Source: Lachnospiraceae bacterium UBA7143 (GTDB lineage Bacteria > Bacillota > Clostridia > Lachnospirales > Lachnospiraceae). Taken from it: a stretch of 64,000 nucleotides of DNA. Numbering within the stretch: the stretch's first letter is position 1; each line of letters starts with the position of its first letter. The position numbers were made by a program, and so were the translations under genes. Shown one piece after another: positions 1-7,240 of the stretch. The notes under the pieces were generated by a model, which did not search any database, was not told the DNA's origin, and worked only from the letters and a program-made list of their open reading frames with translations. The stretch spans positions 3,318 through 67,317 of the forward strand of contig DKWV01000040.1 in assembly GCA_002491905.1 (NCBI GenBank), read 5' to 3'.

Positions 1-459
1 GTGAAGAGGCTCAGGGGAAGTGTTGCTGGGCGTGACGTAAGGCGTGGAAGTGGTGAGACACCCTTCAGCGACAGAAGGCCAGATTTTTATGTCGCACCCA
101 ATGGTGATGTGATACCGGCGACAGGATATAGGTATATGCCGAGAAAAGCAAAATACATGTCAAAATTAAAGAAGACAATGATAATACCTAGTAATGAAGG
201 TGGTACATATATTACATTTGACAGATTTGATGTACCTTCACCAGAAAAGCTTCAAGTACCACATGATGCATCAATTAGAGGAACATTTGATACCCTACAG
301 CTTGCAGATGATCTTAGAATACCTTACGGAAAATGGGGACAGGCGGATTGGTTAGAGCCGTTGACTAAAGATTTTCAAGAATATGGCGAAGGTGGAGCAA
401 CGCAGGCGGTTACAAATCAGAGAATTGTATTAGATAGTTTGAAAGATTTGTTGGAGTAA
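1..459 (+). CDS. Polymorphic toxin C-terminal module A (5' end outside window)
   Basis: The reading frame is open from the first base, so the real start is upstream. It begins with the end of the shared pre-toxin segment (KRLRGSVAG, residues 1-9), then a conserved linker (residues 10-45, PDFYVAPNGDVIPATGYRY), then a variable domain of about 105 residues. That domain shares FDTLQ..DDL.IP and EPLTKDF.EYG signatures with the modules at 1027 and 7138, so all three belong to one toxin family. I do not recognise its activity. The cassette layout (shared core, variable tail, small downstream gene) is that of polymorphic toxins displaced from a full-length secreted toxin. It may be the tail of the full-length gene or another orphan module; the window cannot tell. 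Confidence 0.7.
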   Translation: MKRLRGSVAGRDVRRGSGETPFSDRRPDFYVAPNGDVIPATGYRYMPRKAKYMSKLKKTMIIPSNEGGTYITFDRFDVPSPEKLQVPHDASIRGTFDTLQLADDLRIPYGKWGQADWLEPLTKDFQEYGEGGATQAVTNQRIVLDSLKDLLE

Positions 460-470
460 GGGAGGAAAAG

Positions 471-692
471 ATGCTGTTTTCGCAGAAAGATGATTTTAGT
501 AGATGTTCAGAAATTGTTAGAAAAAAACTGCAAGAAAAAAATATTGTTGTAGAAGATGTAGTACTAAAAAGAATTACGGAGGATGTTATGAATATTTCAT
601 ATGCAAAGGGAGGTGATTATTCTAGGGAAATTATTTATAGTTTTGCAAATTCGTATGTCGAGCATGGATTATATAAAAAGTATATTAGCTAA
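471..692 (+). CDS. Small immunity-like protein A
   Basis: A 73-residue protein starting 11 bases after the stop of toxin module A, with a good ribosome site (GGGAGG, seven bases before ATG). It is charged, probably helical, with no membrane segment or signal peptide. I do not recognise the family. Its position directly behind a toxin tail and in front of a hairpin terminator is the only evidence that it is the cognate antitoxin. It does not resemble the small proteins behind the two related toxin modules at 1568 and 7599. Confidence 0.6.
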   Translation: MLFSQKDDFSRCSEIVRKKLQEKNIVVEDVVLKRITEDVMNISYAKGGDYSREIIYSFANSYVEHGLYKKYIS

Positions 693-710
693 AACGGATT
701 AAATTAAGAA

Positions 711-760
711 AATCGGAGGATTCTAAAGATCGATATTAGTCAAAGAATACCTCCGATTCT
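711..760 (+). terminator. Cassette-end hairpin 1
   Basis: AATCGGAGGATTCT pairs with AGAATACCTCCGATT across a loop of about 20 bases, and the right arm runs into TCTTTG. The same arms recur at 1895, 3141, 6341 and 6854, each time after a cassette. A transcription terminator is likely; the weak T-run leaves a role as a recombination landmark open. Confidence 0.55.
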
Positions 761-1156
761 TTGCCATATCAATATCCTGCCTTGGCTTTTGGATTTTATC
801 AAATGGCAGCTAGGATCAAGATTTTTAGTAATTCGCTATTACCAGAGAAGCATGGTAAACTATATCTTAGTAGCGCAGATACAGACGGAACGGTACGGTA
901 CGGGAAATGTCAGTGTGCCAGAGTTACTGCCAAGAGCCTGTCTGCATTCAGGAGATACTGTAAACAGGCAGACAGGCCTTAAGCGGCACAAACAACGACC
1001 CAACGGGTGAGATCGCAAATATCCTCGTGGAGGCAGGCCTCGGCGGTTTTGTGAAGGATGTGCTGACAGGCGCGGTAGTAGGTGGTCTTGGCAGTGCAGG
1101 GTTTTATGGAGCCGGGGAGGCTGTGGAGAAGCTCAGGGGAAGTGTTGCTGGGCATG
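761..1156 (+). repeat. Pre-toxin core repeat, copy B
   Basis: About 395 bases nearly identical to 2052-2425, 3198-3558 and 6910-7240. The 3' half encodes the pre-toxin segment in frame with the following toxin. The 5' half (GGTAAACTATATCTTAG..., GCCAAGAGCCTGTCTGCATT) is a decayed copy of upstream parental coding sequence: an extra T in GGCCTTAAGCGGC breaks the frame that stays open in the copy at 2195. It probably provides the homology arm for recombining the toxin tail into the parental gene. Confidence 0.75.
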
Positions 1157-1578
1157 ACGTAAGGCGTGGAAGTGGCGAGACACCCATCAGCGGCAGAAGG
1201 CCAGATTTTTATGTCGCACCCAATGGGGATGTGATACCGGCGACAGGATATAGGTATATGTCATCTAGTGGGGCATCAGATGCATTACGTAATGGAAAGC
1301 AATATACAACATATTTTGGTTTCGATAAATTTGATTCTGCAAAGAAGGCTAGGGAGGCTATTCAGATTTCATACAGTTGGAGTGACTGTAAGGTAAGAGG
1401 GGCATTTGATACTTTACAGGTAATTGATGATATGTATATTCCAACAACATTTGGTAATACCACTACGGTTCCAGAACCTTTTGCCATTAGTTATCCAGAA
1501 TATGGGGAAGTAAGTGTGCAACAATTTCGTGTAGATAAAGTTGTTGAATTTTTGGAGGTGAAGATTATTGGGGATTGA
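1027..1578 (+). CDS. Orphan toxin module B, same family as modules A and H
   Basis: The reading frame starts at a GTG inside the pre-toxin repeat. Residues 1-43 are the shared core, 44-77 the linker ending TGYRY, 78-183 the toxin domain. The toxin has FDTLQVIDDMYIP and EPFA.SYPEYG, the signatures seen in modules A and H, but differs elsewhere. There is no ribosome site before GTG, so the module is probably silent until recombined behind the parental secreted N-terminus. Its stop overlaps the next gene by 11 bases. The biochemical activity is unknown to me; a nuclease or NAD-targeting toxin would both fit such cassettes. Confidence 0.65.
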   Translation: MEAGLGGFVKDVLTGAVVGGLGSAGFYGAGEAVEKLRGSVAGHDVRRGSGETPISGRRPDFYVAPNGDVIPATGYRYMSSSGASDALRNGKQYTTYFGFDKFDSAKKAREAIQISYSWSDCKVRGAFDTLQVIDDMYIPTTFGNTTTVPEPFAISYPEYGEVSVQQFRVDKVVEFLEVKIIGD

Positions 1579-1777
1579 CGCCAAAGCTGTAATACAACGT
1601 ATAGAAGAAATGTATCGAAACTATGAGGTGGATTTAGCATTTCTTGATACGATGGATGAGAATCAAAAAATAAAAGGAATGAAAGGTATATTAGCAGAAT
1701 TAGACTTAAAGAAAAAAATGGGCTATACACCAGAGGATTTAAACTTTATAAAACAAGTATATGCTTTGTTTTGTTAA
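1568..1777 (+). CDS. Small immunity-like protein B
   Basis: A 69-residue protein, TTG start chosen because GGAGGTG lies seven bases upstream and the frame begins inside the last 11 bases of toxin B, which implies translational coupling. Charged and helix-prone (KIKGMKGILAELDLKKK), cytoplasmic. Not recognised. Antitoxin role is inferred from position only. Confidence 0.6.
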   Translation: MGIDAKAVIQRIEEMYRNYEVDLAFLDTMDENQKIKGMKGILAELDLKKKMGYTPEDLNFIKQVYALFC

Positions 1778-1894
1778 CATTGAAAATGAGTGACTGCTGA
1801 TGGGTGTAGGTGATTGCCATAATATTTATGGATGGCATATTATGTCTGTTTATTACATATCAGTGTCTAATTGCTATAGTACTTAAAAATGAGG

Positions 1895-1952
1895 CAAAGA
1901 ATCGGAGTATTTTGTGGGCAGCGAGCTGCTGGAGGCTTATTCTGATTCTTTG
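1895..1952 (+). terminator. Degenerate cassette-end hairpin 2
   Basis: CAAAGAATCGGAGTATT is followed about 25 bases later by TTATTCTGATTCTTTG, an imperfect version of the arms seen at 3141 and 6854. The middle has drifted, so it may no longer fold well. Confidence 0.35.
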
Positions 1953-2051
1953 TTTTGGAAATTGTTAGGTAGTATACAATACCCAGCCCGGACAGGACAC
2001 ATGTTTTATTACGCTTGGAACGGAGCGGGAGCGTGGCGACGTAGATATGTG

Positions 2052-2425
2052 TTCTGCCTTGGCGTTCGGATTTTATCAAATGGTAGTCAGGAGTAGGGCT
2101 TTTAGGATTCACTATTACCAGATAAGTGTGGTAAACTATATCTTAATAGCGCAGATATAGACAGAACGGTACGGGAAATGCCAGTGCACCAGAGTTGCGG
2201 CCAAGAGCCTGTCTACATTCATGGGATACTGTAAGCAGGCAGACAGGCCTAAGAGGCACAAACAATGTCCCAACGGGGGAGAAAGCAAATATCCTTTTGG
2301 AAGCAGGCCTCGGCGGTTTTGTGAAGGATGTGCTGACAGGCGCGGTAGTGGGTGGGCTTGGCAGTGCAGGGTTCTATGGAGCCGGGGAGGCTGTGGAGAA
2401 GCTCAGGGGGAGTGTTGCTGGGCAT
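2052..2425 (+). repeat. Pre-toxin core repeat, copy C
   Basis: Copy of the shared segment. Here the frame stays open back to about 2195 (RACLHSWDTVSRQTGL.GTNN), which shows what the ancestral pre-toxin coding sequence read like. A further 80 bases to its left (1971-2051) also look derived from parental sequence. Confidence 0.7.
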
Positions 2426-2776
2426 AGAAACAATAATAATATTATAAGCCCTAGAGATGTTCACTTTATGCAAAATTCGATAAAAAACCAAACTGGCGAA
2501 TATACTGTGCTTGGAAATGCGGCAGCATTAAAAAGTGGTGCATTAAAAGTAACAGACTTACCCGAAATAAAAATATGGAAGGATTCCAATGGAAAAGTAT
2601 GGACATTAGACCATAGGAGATTGGCTACATATAGAATGGCTGAATTAGATAGGATACCGTTTGAATGGGCGACAGAGAAAGAAGTGTCTAGCCAAATGTG
2701 GAAAATGACTACAAAAACAGGAGGAACCTCTGTTAAATTGAAGGTAGGGAATGGAGAAACCATTATAATACAGTAA
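2195..2776 (+). CDS. Orphan toxin module C, ParB-like nuclease-type domain
   Basis: Residues 1-77 are the longest in-frame pre-toxin remnant in the array; residues 78-193 are the toxin. The tail contains LPEIKIWKDSNGKVWTLDHRRL followed by an aliphatic/aromatic stretch. That I-x-V/I-W...G-K-x-W/Y-T-L-D-x-R-R-L pattern is typical of ParB/sulfiredoxin-fold toxin tails found on many polymorphic toxins (known family pattern, recalled not searched). A nuclease or ATPase activity on nucleic acid is therefore possible. TTG start is nominal; no ribosome site is present, in line with an unexpressed donor module. The downstream gene at 2789 is its likely antitoxin. Confidence 0.6.
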   Translation: MRPRACLHSWDTVSRQTGLRGTNNVPTGEKANILLEAGLGGFVKDVLTGAVVGGLGSAGFYGAGEAVEKLRGSVAGHRNNNNIISPRDVHFMQNSIKNQTGEYTVLGNAAALKSGALKVTDLPEIKIWKDSNGKVWTLDHRRLATYRMAELDRIPFEWATEKEVSSQMWKMTTKTGGTSVKLKVGNGETIIIQ

Positions 2777-2788
2777 AGGAGTAGACGG

Positions 2789-3043
2789 ATGAACATTAGT
2801 GACATACTATGTAGTGTAGATTCTAAAGAAGAATTTATGAAATTTTTAGATGAGCTACGATGTGATAATGAGCAAAGGGAGGAAGAGTGGGAAAATAAAG
2901 ACATAAAAGCATATTTAGAAGGTGTACATTCGTGGGTTGACGATATGGAAGGGTATTTTCGTAACATGGATATGGATATCCCTAAGAATATTGACTGGAA
3001 ATTTATTGCTACACTGTTCTATGTTGGAAAGATTTATGAATAA
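2789..3043 (+). CDS. DUF7660-like immunity protein
   Basis: An acidic 84-residue protein with AAAGGAG ten bases before ATG. The pattern EEFMKFLDEL, EEWENKDIKAYLEG, W.DDMEGY, NIDWKFIATLF..GKIYE matches what I know of the DUF7660 family, small proteins often found behind polymorphic toxins. Start codon 12 bases after the toxin C stop. Role as the antitoxin of module C is inferred from position and family. Confidence 0.7.
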   Translation: MNISDILCSVDSKEEFMKFLDELRCDNEQREEEWENKDIKAYLEGVHSWVDDMEGYFRNMDMDIPKNIDWKFIATLFYVGKIYE

Positions 3044-3140
3044 GAGGGAATGCAACATGAATTATTATGTGTATCTGTAAGGTGCAGGAGCTATTGTTAA
3101 AAACAGTAAGTTAAAGAATTGAAATTAGGTGATAGACAAA

Positions 3141-3197
3141 CAAAGAATCGGAGTATTTTATAGACCAAACAGTCAGAGAATACCTCCGATTCTTTGC
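3141..3197 (+). terminator. Cassette-end hairpin 3
   Basis: CAAAGAATCGGAGTATT pairs with GAATACCTCCGATTCTTTG around a loop of about 20 bases. Arms are nearly the same as at 6854. Probable terminator of the toxin C/immunity C unit. Confidence 0.6.
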
Positions 3198-3558
3198 TAT
3201 ATCAATATCCAGCCCAGACAGGTGCAAGACTTTTAGTAATTCGCTATTACCAGAGAAGTATGGTAAACTATATCTTAGCAGCGCAGATACAGACGGAACG
3301 GTACAGGAAATGCCAGTGCACCAGAGTTACTGCCAAGAGCCTGTCTGCATTCAGGAGACACTGTAAACAGGCAGACAGGCTTTAAGCGGCACAAACAACG
3401 ACCCAACGGGTGAGATCGCAAATATCCTCGTGGAAGCAGGCCACGGCGGCTTTGTGAAGGATGTGCTGACAGGCGCGGTAGTGGGTGGGCTTGGCAGTGC
3501 AGGGTTCTATGGAGCCGGGAAGGCTGTGAAGAGGCTCAGGGGAGTGTTGCTGGGCGCG
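3198..3558 (+). repeat. Pre-toxin core repeat, copy D (frameshifted)
   Basis: Shared segment with an internal deletion near its 5' end (the CTTGGCTTTTGG stretch is missing). At its 3' end one A is lost (AGGGGAGTGTTG instead of AGGGGAAGTGTTG), so the core frame runs into TAG just before the toxin remnant. Confidence 0.7.
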
Positions 3559-3565
3559 TAGTAGG

Positions 3566-3724
3566 AGTCCACAGACATTAATGCAAGATGAAGCTAATAC
3601 TAGAGTATATTTAGGAATAAAGGATGGGAAGATAGATTATGTAGGAATTACATATGATATCGAAAAGAGACAAAGTCAACATGGCAGCAGATTTGATTGT
3701 AGAGGTGATGCGCATGGCATTTAA
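3566..3724 (+). pseudogene. Broken GIY-YIG nuclease toxin remnant
   Basis: Frame 2 reads TRVYLGIKDGKIDYVGITYD followed by IEKRQSQHG. V-Y-x-G-I...Y-V-G-I-T and a following K/R-R...H are hallmarks of the GIY-YIG nuclease fold. The rest of the domain (the conserved Glu helix) is missing: the frame stops after about 50 residues, and the pre-toxin core upstream is out of frame by at least one lost base. So the toxin is dead. The stop overlaps the start of the intact immunity gene by 11 bases, the same coupling as in cassettes B and F, so the truncation is probably an internal deletion that kept the junction. Confidence 0.65.
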
Positions 3725-4193
3725 CGAATTAATAGCAATGAATAAATCAATAAACAATCCGCATGAGGGAGATGTTTTTGTGTTGCAGCCTAAAAAAAAT
3801 GTTTTTTATTTTGGGAAGGTTATACAAACAGATTTGAAGAGTGAAGATTCCTTGATTAGTGGAACGATACTTATATATATATATGATTGCTTTTGCAATG
3901 ATAAGTTAACTATACATGATTTGAATGGGGAAGAATTATTAGTAGCACCAATGATTGTTAATAATCAACCGTGGGAGAAAGGCTATTTTGAAACTATTGA
4001 TAATGTGCCTGTATCTGAAAGAGAGAGAAGCTTAGAGTTTGGCTTTTGGGATTTACTAACAGAAGAATACCTTGATATTCAAGGGATGAAAATTGGCAAA
4101 AAACCTAAATATTGTAGTATTTACGGTTTGGGAAGTTATGGAGTGGTGGGAAAAGAGGTGCAGAAAGCGATTAAATTGAAACAACTTAAATAG
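3714..4193 (+). CDS. Imm26-like immunity protein
   Basis: 159 residues from the preferred ATG, which has AGAGGTG nine bases upstream; an in-frame ATG at 3654 would extend it through the toxin remnant and is unlikely. The sequence has EGDVFVLQP near the N-terminus, a central IVNNQPW.KGYF and a C-terminal YCSI.GLGSYGVVGKE, the pattern of the Imm26 immunity family. It is intact although its GIY-YIG toxin partner is broken, so it may protect against siblings that still carry the toxin. Confidence 0.72.
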   Translation: MAFNELIAMNKSINNPHEGDVFVLQPKKNVFYFGKVIQTDLKSEDSLISGTILIYIYDCFCNDKLTIHDLNGEELLVAPMIVNNQPWEKGYFETIDNVPVSERERSLEFGFWDLLTEEYLDIQGMKIGKKPKYCSIYGLGSYGVVGKEVQKAIKLKQLK

Positions 4194-4197
4194 ACGA

Positions 4198-4398
4198 TTA
4201 CTGTAAGCAGGCAGACAGGTCTAAGAGGTACAAACAACGACCCAACGGGGGGAGAAAGCAAATATCCTTTTGGAAGCAGGTCTCGGCGGTTTTGTGAAGG
4301 TTGTGTTGACAGGCGCGGTAGTGGGTGGCCTTGGCAGTGTGGGGTTTTATGGAGCCGGGGAGGCTGTGGAGAAGCTCAGGGGGAGTGTTGCCGGGCAT
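4198..4398 (+). repeat. Pre-toxin core repeat, copy E (short)
   Basis: Only the last 200 bases of the shared segment are present, joined directly to the end of the Imm26-like gene without an intervening hairpin. Several substitutions (VKVVLTG, GLGSVGF) make it the most diverged copy. Confidence 0.65.
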
Positions 4399-4788
4399 GC
4401 GGACGACAAACATACTTTTCCGAAACCTAACCGTGGACAGGGTTTCTCAAAAAAGGGGTATTTCCCTAAGCCGGGGGAAAGAACGTTTGAGGGGTATGTG
4501 GAAGAATGGGTGCCTATTGATGCAGAATTGTCACTTTACACTAAATCTAAAGAATTTAATAACGTAGGCAATATTGGTGGAGAATTTAAACGTTTTGGAA
4601 CGAAGGTTGGAAGACATGGAATAGTCGGAGTTCATGTACATCAGCCTATTAGAAATGTCAATTTGAAAACAGGGGAGATTAGGGGAGGAGTGTTGAATCC
4701 GAAGAAAGGAATTGGTATGGACTCTCCAAAACGATTGGATATCAAGCAACTGTATCAGTTCTTCTTCAATGAAAAATATTATAAATAA
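4270..4788 (+). CDS. Orphan toxin module E, unknown activity
   Basis: Residues 1-43 are the shared pre-toxin core, 44-172 a basic toxin domain with HTFPKPNRGQGFSKKGY, a central GGEFKRFGTKVG.HG, then GVHVHQPIRNVN and a C-terminal DIKQLYQFF. Conserved His and Arg in HVHQPIRN could be catalytic, as in RNase-type tails, but I cannot name the family with certainty. TTG start lies in the repeat without a ribosome site. A hairpin separates it from its probable immunity gene at 4884. Confidence 0.55.
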   Translation: MEAGLGGFVKVVLTGAVVGGLGSVGFYGAGEAVEKLRGSVAGHADDKHTFPKPNRGQGFSKKGYFPKPGERTFEGYVEEWVPIDAELSLYTKSKEFNNVGNIGGEFKRFGTKVGRHGIVGVHVHQPIRNVNLKTGEIRGGVLNPKKGIGMDSPKRLDIKQLYQFFFNEKYYK

Positions 4789-4819
4789 ATATGAAAACTT
4801 TAATGTAATATGAGTTGCT

Positions 4820-4850
4820 GGGCTACGGTAGATATTAGATATCGTAGCCC
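4820..4850 (+). terminator. Hairpin between toxin E and immunity E
   Basis: GGGCTACG pairs with CGTAGCCC around a 15-base loop. Downstream bases are AT-rich but without a clean T-run. It would let the immunity gene be expressed apart from the toxin, or attenuate it. Confidence 0.5.
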
Positions 4851-4883
4851 AAGTAATATTATTGTGATAAGGAGATTATAGAT

Positions 4884-5339
4884 ATGGGTAATTTTGATTT
4901 TACACAGTTTGTTTCCCTGGACTCTGCCTTGCCGTATGAAATTATACAAAATAATGTAAGAAAAATATTTTTAAAACAGGGATTTTCAGTTATTGAATTC
5001 AAAGATATTGAAGTATCCAAAAGGGATTACTATTCTGAGTATTGGAGAAAGTATAGCTTTGAGCTAGAGAAAGATGATTTTTTAGGTGTATTTATAGATT
5101 GGGAAAGGATAGAAGATGTGCCTCAAGAGATTAAATGTTTCATGAAATGCATTAACGAATTGCTGATATTAGATATAAGTAACTTGAGTGTGATTATATG
5201 TTCCTTTGCAGAAAAAGGGAGAACATCAAATGAGTATGTGCGCATTAACTCTCATAATATTAATGTAGGGTTATTTAAAATGTCCCCTTTTAGCTTTAGA
5301 TGTCCAGACAATTTGATTATTGGAATTGAAGAGAAGTAA
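4884..5339 (+). CDS. Immunity-like protein E
   Basis: 151 residues, mixed alpha/beta composition with FDFTQFVSLDSALPYE at the N-terminus and GLFKMSPFSFRCPDNL near the C-terminus. AAGGAG lies nine bases before ATG. Cytoplasmic, family not recognised. It is the only gene between module E and the next toxin, which makes it the likely cognate antitoxin. Confidence 0.55.
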   Translation: MGNFDFTQFVSLDSALPYEIIQNNVRKIFLKQGFSVIEFKDIEVSKRDYYSEYWRKYSFELEKDDFLGVFIDWERIEDVPQEIKCFMKCINELLILDISNLSVIICSFAEKGRTSNEYVRINSHNINVGLFKMSPFSFRCPDNLIIGIEEK

Positions 5340-5453
5340 TTTAAAAGGGCTAAACTTATGGGTATAGTTGCTGGTTTTAGAGTCGTTTGACTTGTCCAGT
5401 GGACTGGGGCATGGAAGAGGATACCAGGGCATCACGGTGGATCAGGCGGCTTC

Positions 5454-5572
5454 AGTCTCGGCGGTTTTGTGAAGGATGTGCTGACAGGTGCGGTAGTGGG
5501 CGGTCTTGGCAGTGCAGGGTTCTATGGGGCCGGGGAGGCTGTGGAGAGGCTCAGGGAAAGTGTTGCTGGGCA
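5454..5572 (+). repeat. Pre-toxin core repeat, copy F (shortest)
   Basis: Only about 120 bases of the shared segment. The bases to its left (5380-5453, GGACTGGGGCATGGAAGAGG...) differ from all other copies, so this cassette was joined by a different crossover or comes from another part of the parental gene. Confidence 0.65.
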
Positions 5573-5993
5573 TGAGAGTGCTAAGAATAGTGTATCAGAC
5601 CCATATAGAGGGGTAAAAGAAGCATCAGAGTATTTAAAATCAAAAGGGGTACCAAGAAAGTATCGAAAACAGGTGCTTGAATCTTTTGACGTGGAAACGA
5701 TAAATCTCAGGACGGTCGGAGAAAATATGTTTGGTATGCGATTTTATGGTGGCAAAGCTGAAGCGGAAGGAAGGTATGTATTTGAAACATTTACTCCGTT
5801 GACTAACAGGCGGAATCTGGCTTTACCGTATGAATGGAATAGCATGACACATATTAAACAGTTTCAAGTTAAAAATGGAACAATAATAATTGCTGGAAGA
5901 GTAGCAGAACAAACGGCTTTTGGTAGCCAGTATATTGGTGGCGCTGAACAGTGGTATATTAATGATTTGGGGGACTTGATAAAATGTCAATAG
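5469..5993 (+). CDS. Orphan toxin module F
   Basis: Residues 1-35 are core, the rest a toxin domain. The tail has KGVPRKYRKQVLESFDVETI, FGMRFYGG, GRYVFETF and EWNSMTHIKQFQV..GT.II.GR.A. This alternation (F/Y-G-x-R-F/Y-x-G ... YLFETF ... W-x-I/V ... GT-I-I-x-G) is a tail I have seen on several contact-dependent and Rhs-type toxins, but I cannot state the activity. GTG start without ribosome site. It overlaps the next gene by 10 bases. Confidence 0.55.
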   Translation: MKDVLTGAVVGGLGSAGFYGAGEAVERLRESVAGHESAKNSVSDPYRGVKEASEYLKSKGVPRKYRKQVLESFDVETINLRTVGENMFGMRFYGGKAEAEGRYVFETFTPLTNRRNLALPYEWNSMTHIKQFQVKNGTIIIAGRVAEQTAFGSQYIGGAEQWYINDLGDLIKCQ

Positions 5994-6238
5994 AAGAATA
6001 TAAAAAAAGGAACAGTTTACTGCAGGAAAAGATAATAGCAGAGATTGAAGAAGTAAAAAGGGGGAAAAGTGCGAAAAATATGCTTCAGTTGCAAGGTATA
6101 TTGGAAGAACTTAAGAATAGTAGCGTGAAGAAAAATATTTCTTTATATTATCCACGTGTTATAGTTGATTCTTGGGATTACTCAGATCAGTTAGGAATTG
6201 AATTAATGGAACTGGCAGCGTTATACGAAAAAATATAA
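5984..6238 (+). CDS. Immunity-like protein F
   Basis: 84 residues, ATG within the last 10 bases of toxin F, an arrangement that suggests translational coupling. Helical N-terminus rich in Lys and Glu (EYKKRNSLLQEKIIAEIEEV), then SLYYPRVIVDSWDYSDQ. Cytoplasmic. Family unknown to me; role from position. Confidence 0.6.
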   Translation: MSIEEYKKRNSLLQEKIIAEIEEVKRGKSAKNMLQLQGILEELKNSSVKKNISLYYPRVIVDSWDYSDQLGIELMELAALYEKI

Positions 6239-6340
6239 GGAGGTAGTGAAAGCTTTTCCTATAATAAATTGTTTTCTTGATGACATTTAAATGTTATTGC
6301 GCCTTGATAATAATGGTAATTCCCGCTATATTTCCAATAC

Positions 6341-6390
6341 AAAATCAGGGATTCTCTAGACTATAAATGGCTGAAGAATCCTCCGATTTT
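6341..6390 (+). terminator. Cassette-end hairpin 4
   Basis: AAAATCAGGGATTCT pairs with AGAATCCTCCGATTTT around a 19-base loop. It follows cassette F by about 100 bases and belongs to the same hairpin family as 711-760. Confidence 0.55.
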
Positions 6391-6455
6391 GACCATATGG
6401 TAAGATATAGTTATAGGCTTATATACGGATTCTGTCGGCTAACAGGGAGGCGCAT

Positions 6456-6791
6456 ATGAAGGAGGATGTAATGCTTGGCAAGGAGGAAATGTTACAGTTA
6501 CGCACATCATATATAGAAATCGGCAAGCTGGTGCAAAGGTATGGGCATGGACGTTACAATTTAAGTATTCTTATGGGACAGGTAGTATGTATTGACTCAA
6601 ATGAGGAGGATAATGTTAAACTGCAATATTTACTAGATAGTTATAATAGTATGTTTTGTTTCAAAGAGGGATTAGATGAATTTGCTGTATGCGAATGTGA
6701 TGAAAGTCATGAGAGGTGCATTGAGCTAAATCAAAGATTCCGTAGAGAAAGTCAGAAAATATGGGATATTTTAAAGAAATATATATTATAA
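6456..6791 (+). CDS. Orphan immunity-like protein G
   Basis: 111 residues, helical and acidic, with NSMFCFKEGLDEFAVCECDE in the middle. No toxin tail or core repeat precedes it; it sits between two cassette-end hairpins. It starts at 6456 (GGGAGG five bases before) or at 6471, where AAGGAGGA precedes ATG with better spacing. An immunity gene whose toxin has been lost is the simplest reading; such orphans protect against relatives. Confidence 0.55.
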   Translation: MKEDVMLGKEEMLQLRTSYIEIGKLVQRYGHGRYNLSILMGQVVCIDSNEEDNVKLQYLLDSYNSMFCFKEGLDEFAVCECDESHERCIELNQRFRRESQKIWDILKKYIL

Positions 6792-6853
6792 GTGCATTCC
6801 CGTTTTTACAATTAACAGTATTAGCACGCCTGTCTTATCTAAAAACTATGAAA

Positions 6854-6906
6854 CAAAGAATCGGAGTATTCTATAGACTAAACAGTCGGAGAATACCTCC
6901 GATTTT
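6854..6906 (+). terminator. Cassette-end hairpin 5
   Basis: AAAGAATCGGAGTATTC pairs with GAATACCTCCGATTTTTT: a 14-base stem and a T6 tail. This is the copy that most clearly looks like an intrinsic terminator. Confidence 0.65.
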
Positions 6907-6909
6907 TTG

Positions 6910-7240
6910 CTATATCGATATGTGCCCTGCCTGGGCGTTCGAATTTTATCAAATGGTAGTCAGGAGCGAGTTAGGAGCAAGACTTTTAGTGATTCGCCAT
7001 TACCAGATAAGTGTGGTAAACTATATCTTAGCCGCGCAGATACAGACGGAACGGTACGGGAAATGCCAGTGCACCAGAGTTACTGCCAAGAGCCTGTCTG
7101 CATTCATGGGATAGTGTAAGCAGGTCTCGGCGGTTTTGTGAAGGATGTGCTGACAGGCGCGGTAGTGGGTGGGCTTGGCAGTGCAGGGTTCTATGGAGCC
7201 GGGGAGGCCGTGAAGAGGCTCAGGGGAAGTGTTGCTGGGC
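6910..7240 (+). repeat. Pre-toxin core repeat, copy H
   Basis: Shared segment with a 200-base deletion between ATGGGATAGTGTAAGCAGG and CTCGGCGG relative to copy C, so the TGLSGTNND part is lost while the FVKDVLTG part is kept. Confidence 0.65.

Noticed and set aside
761..1010. Two overlapping 73-codon frames at the left of repeat copy B
   Set aside because: They are decayed parental coding sequence in shifted frames without start signals.
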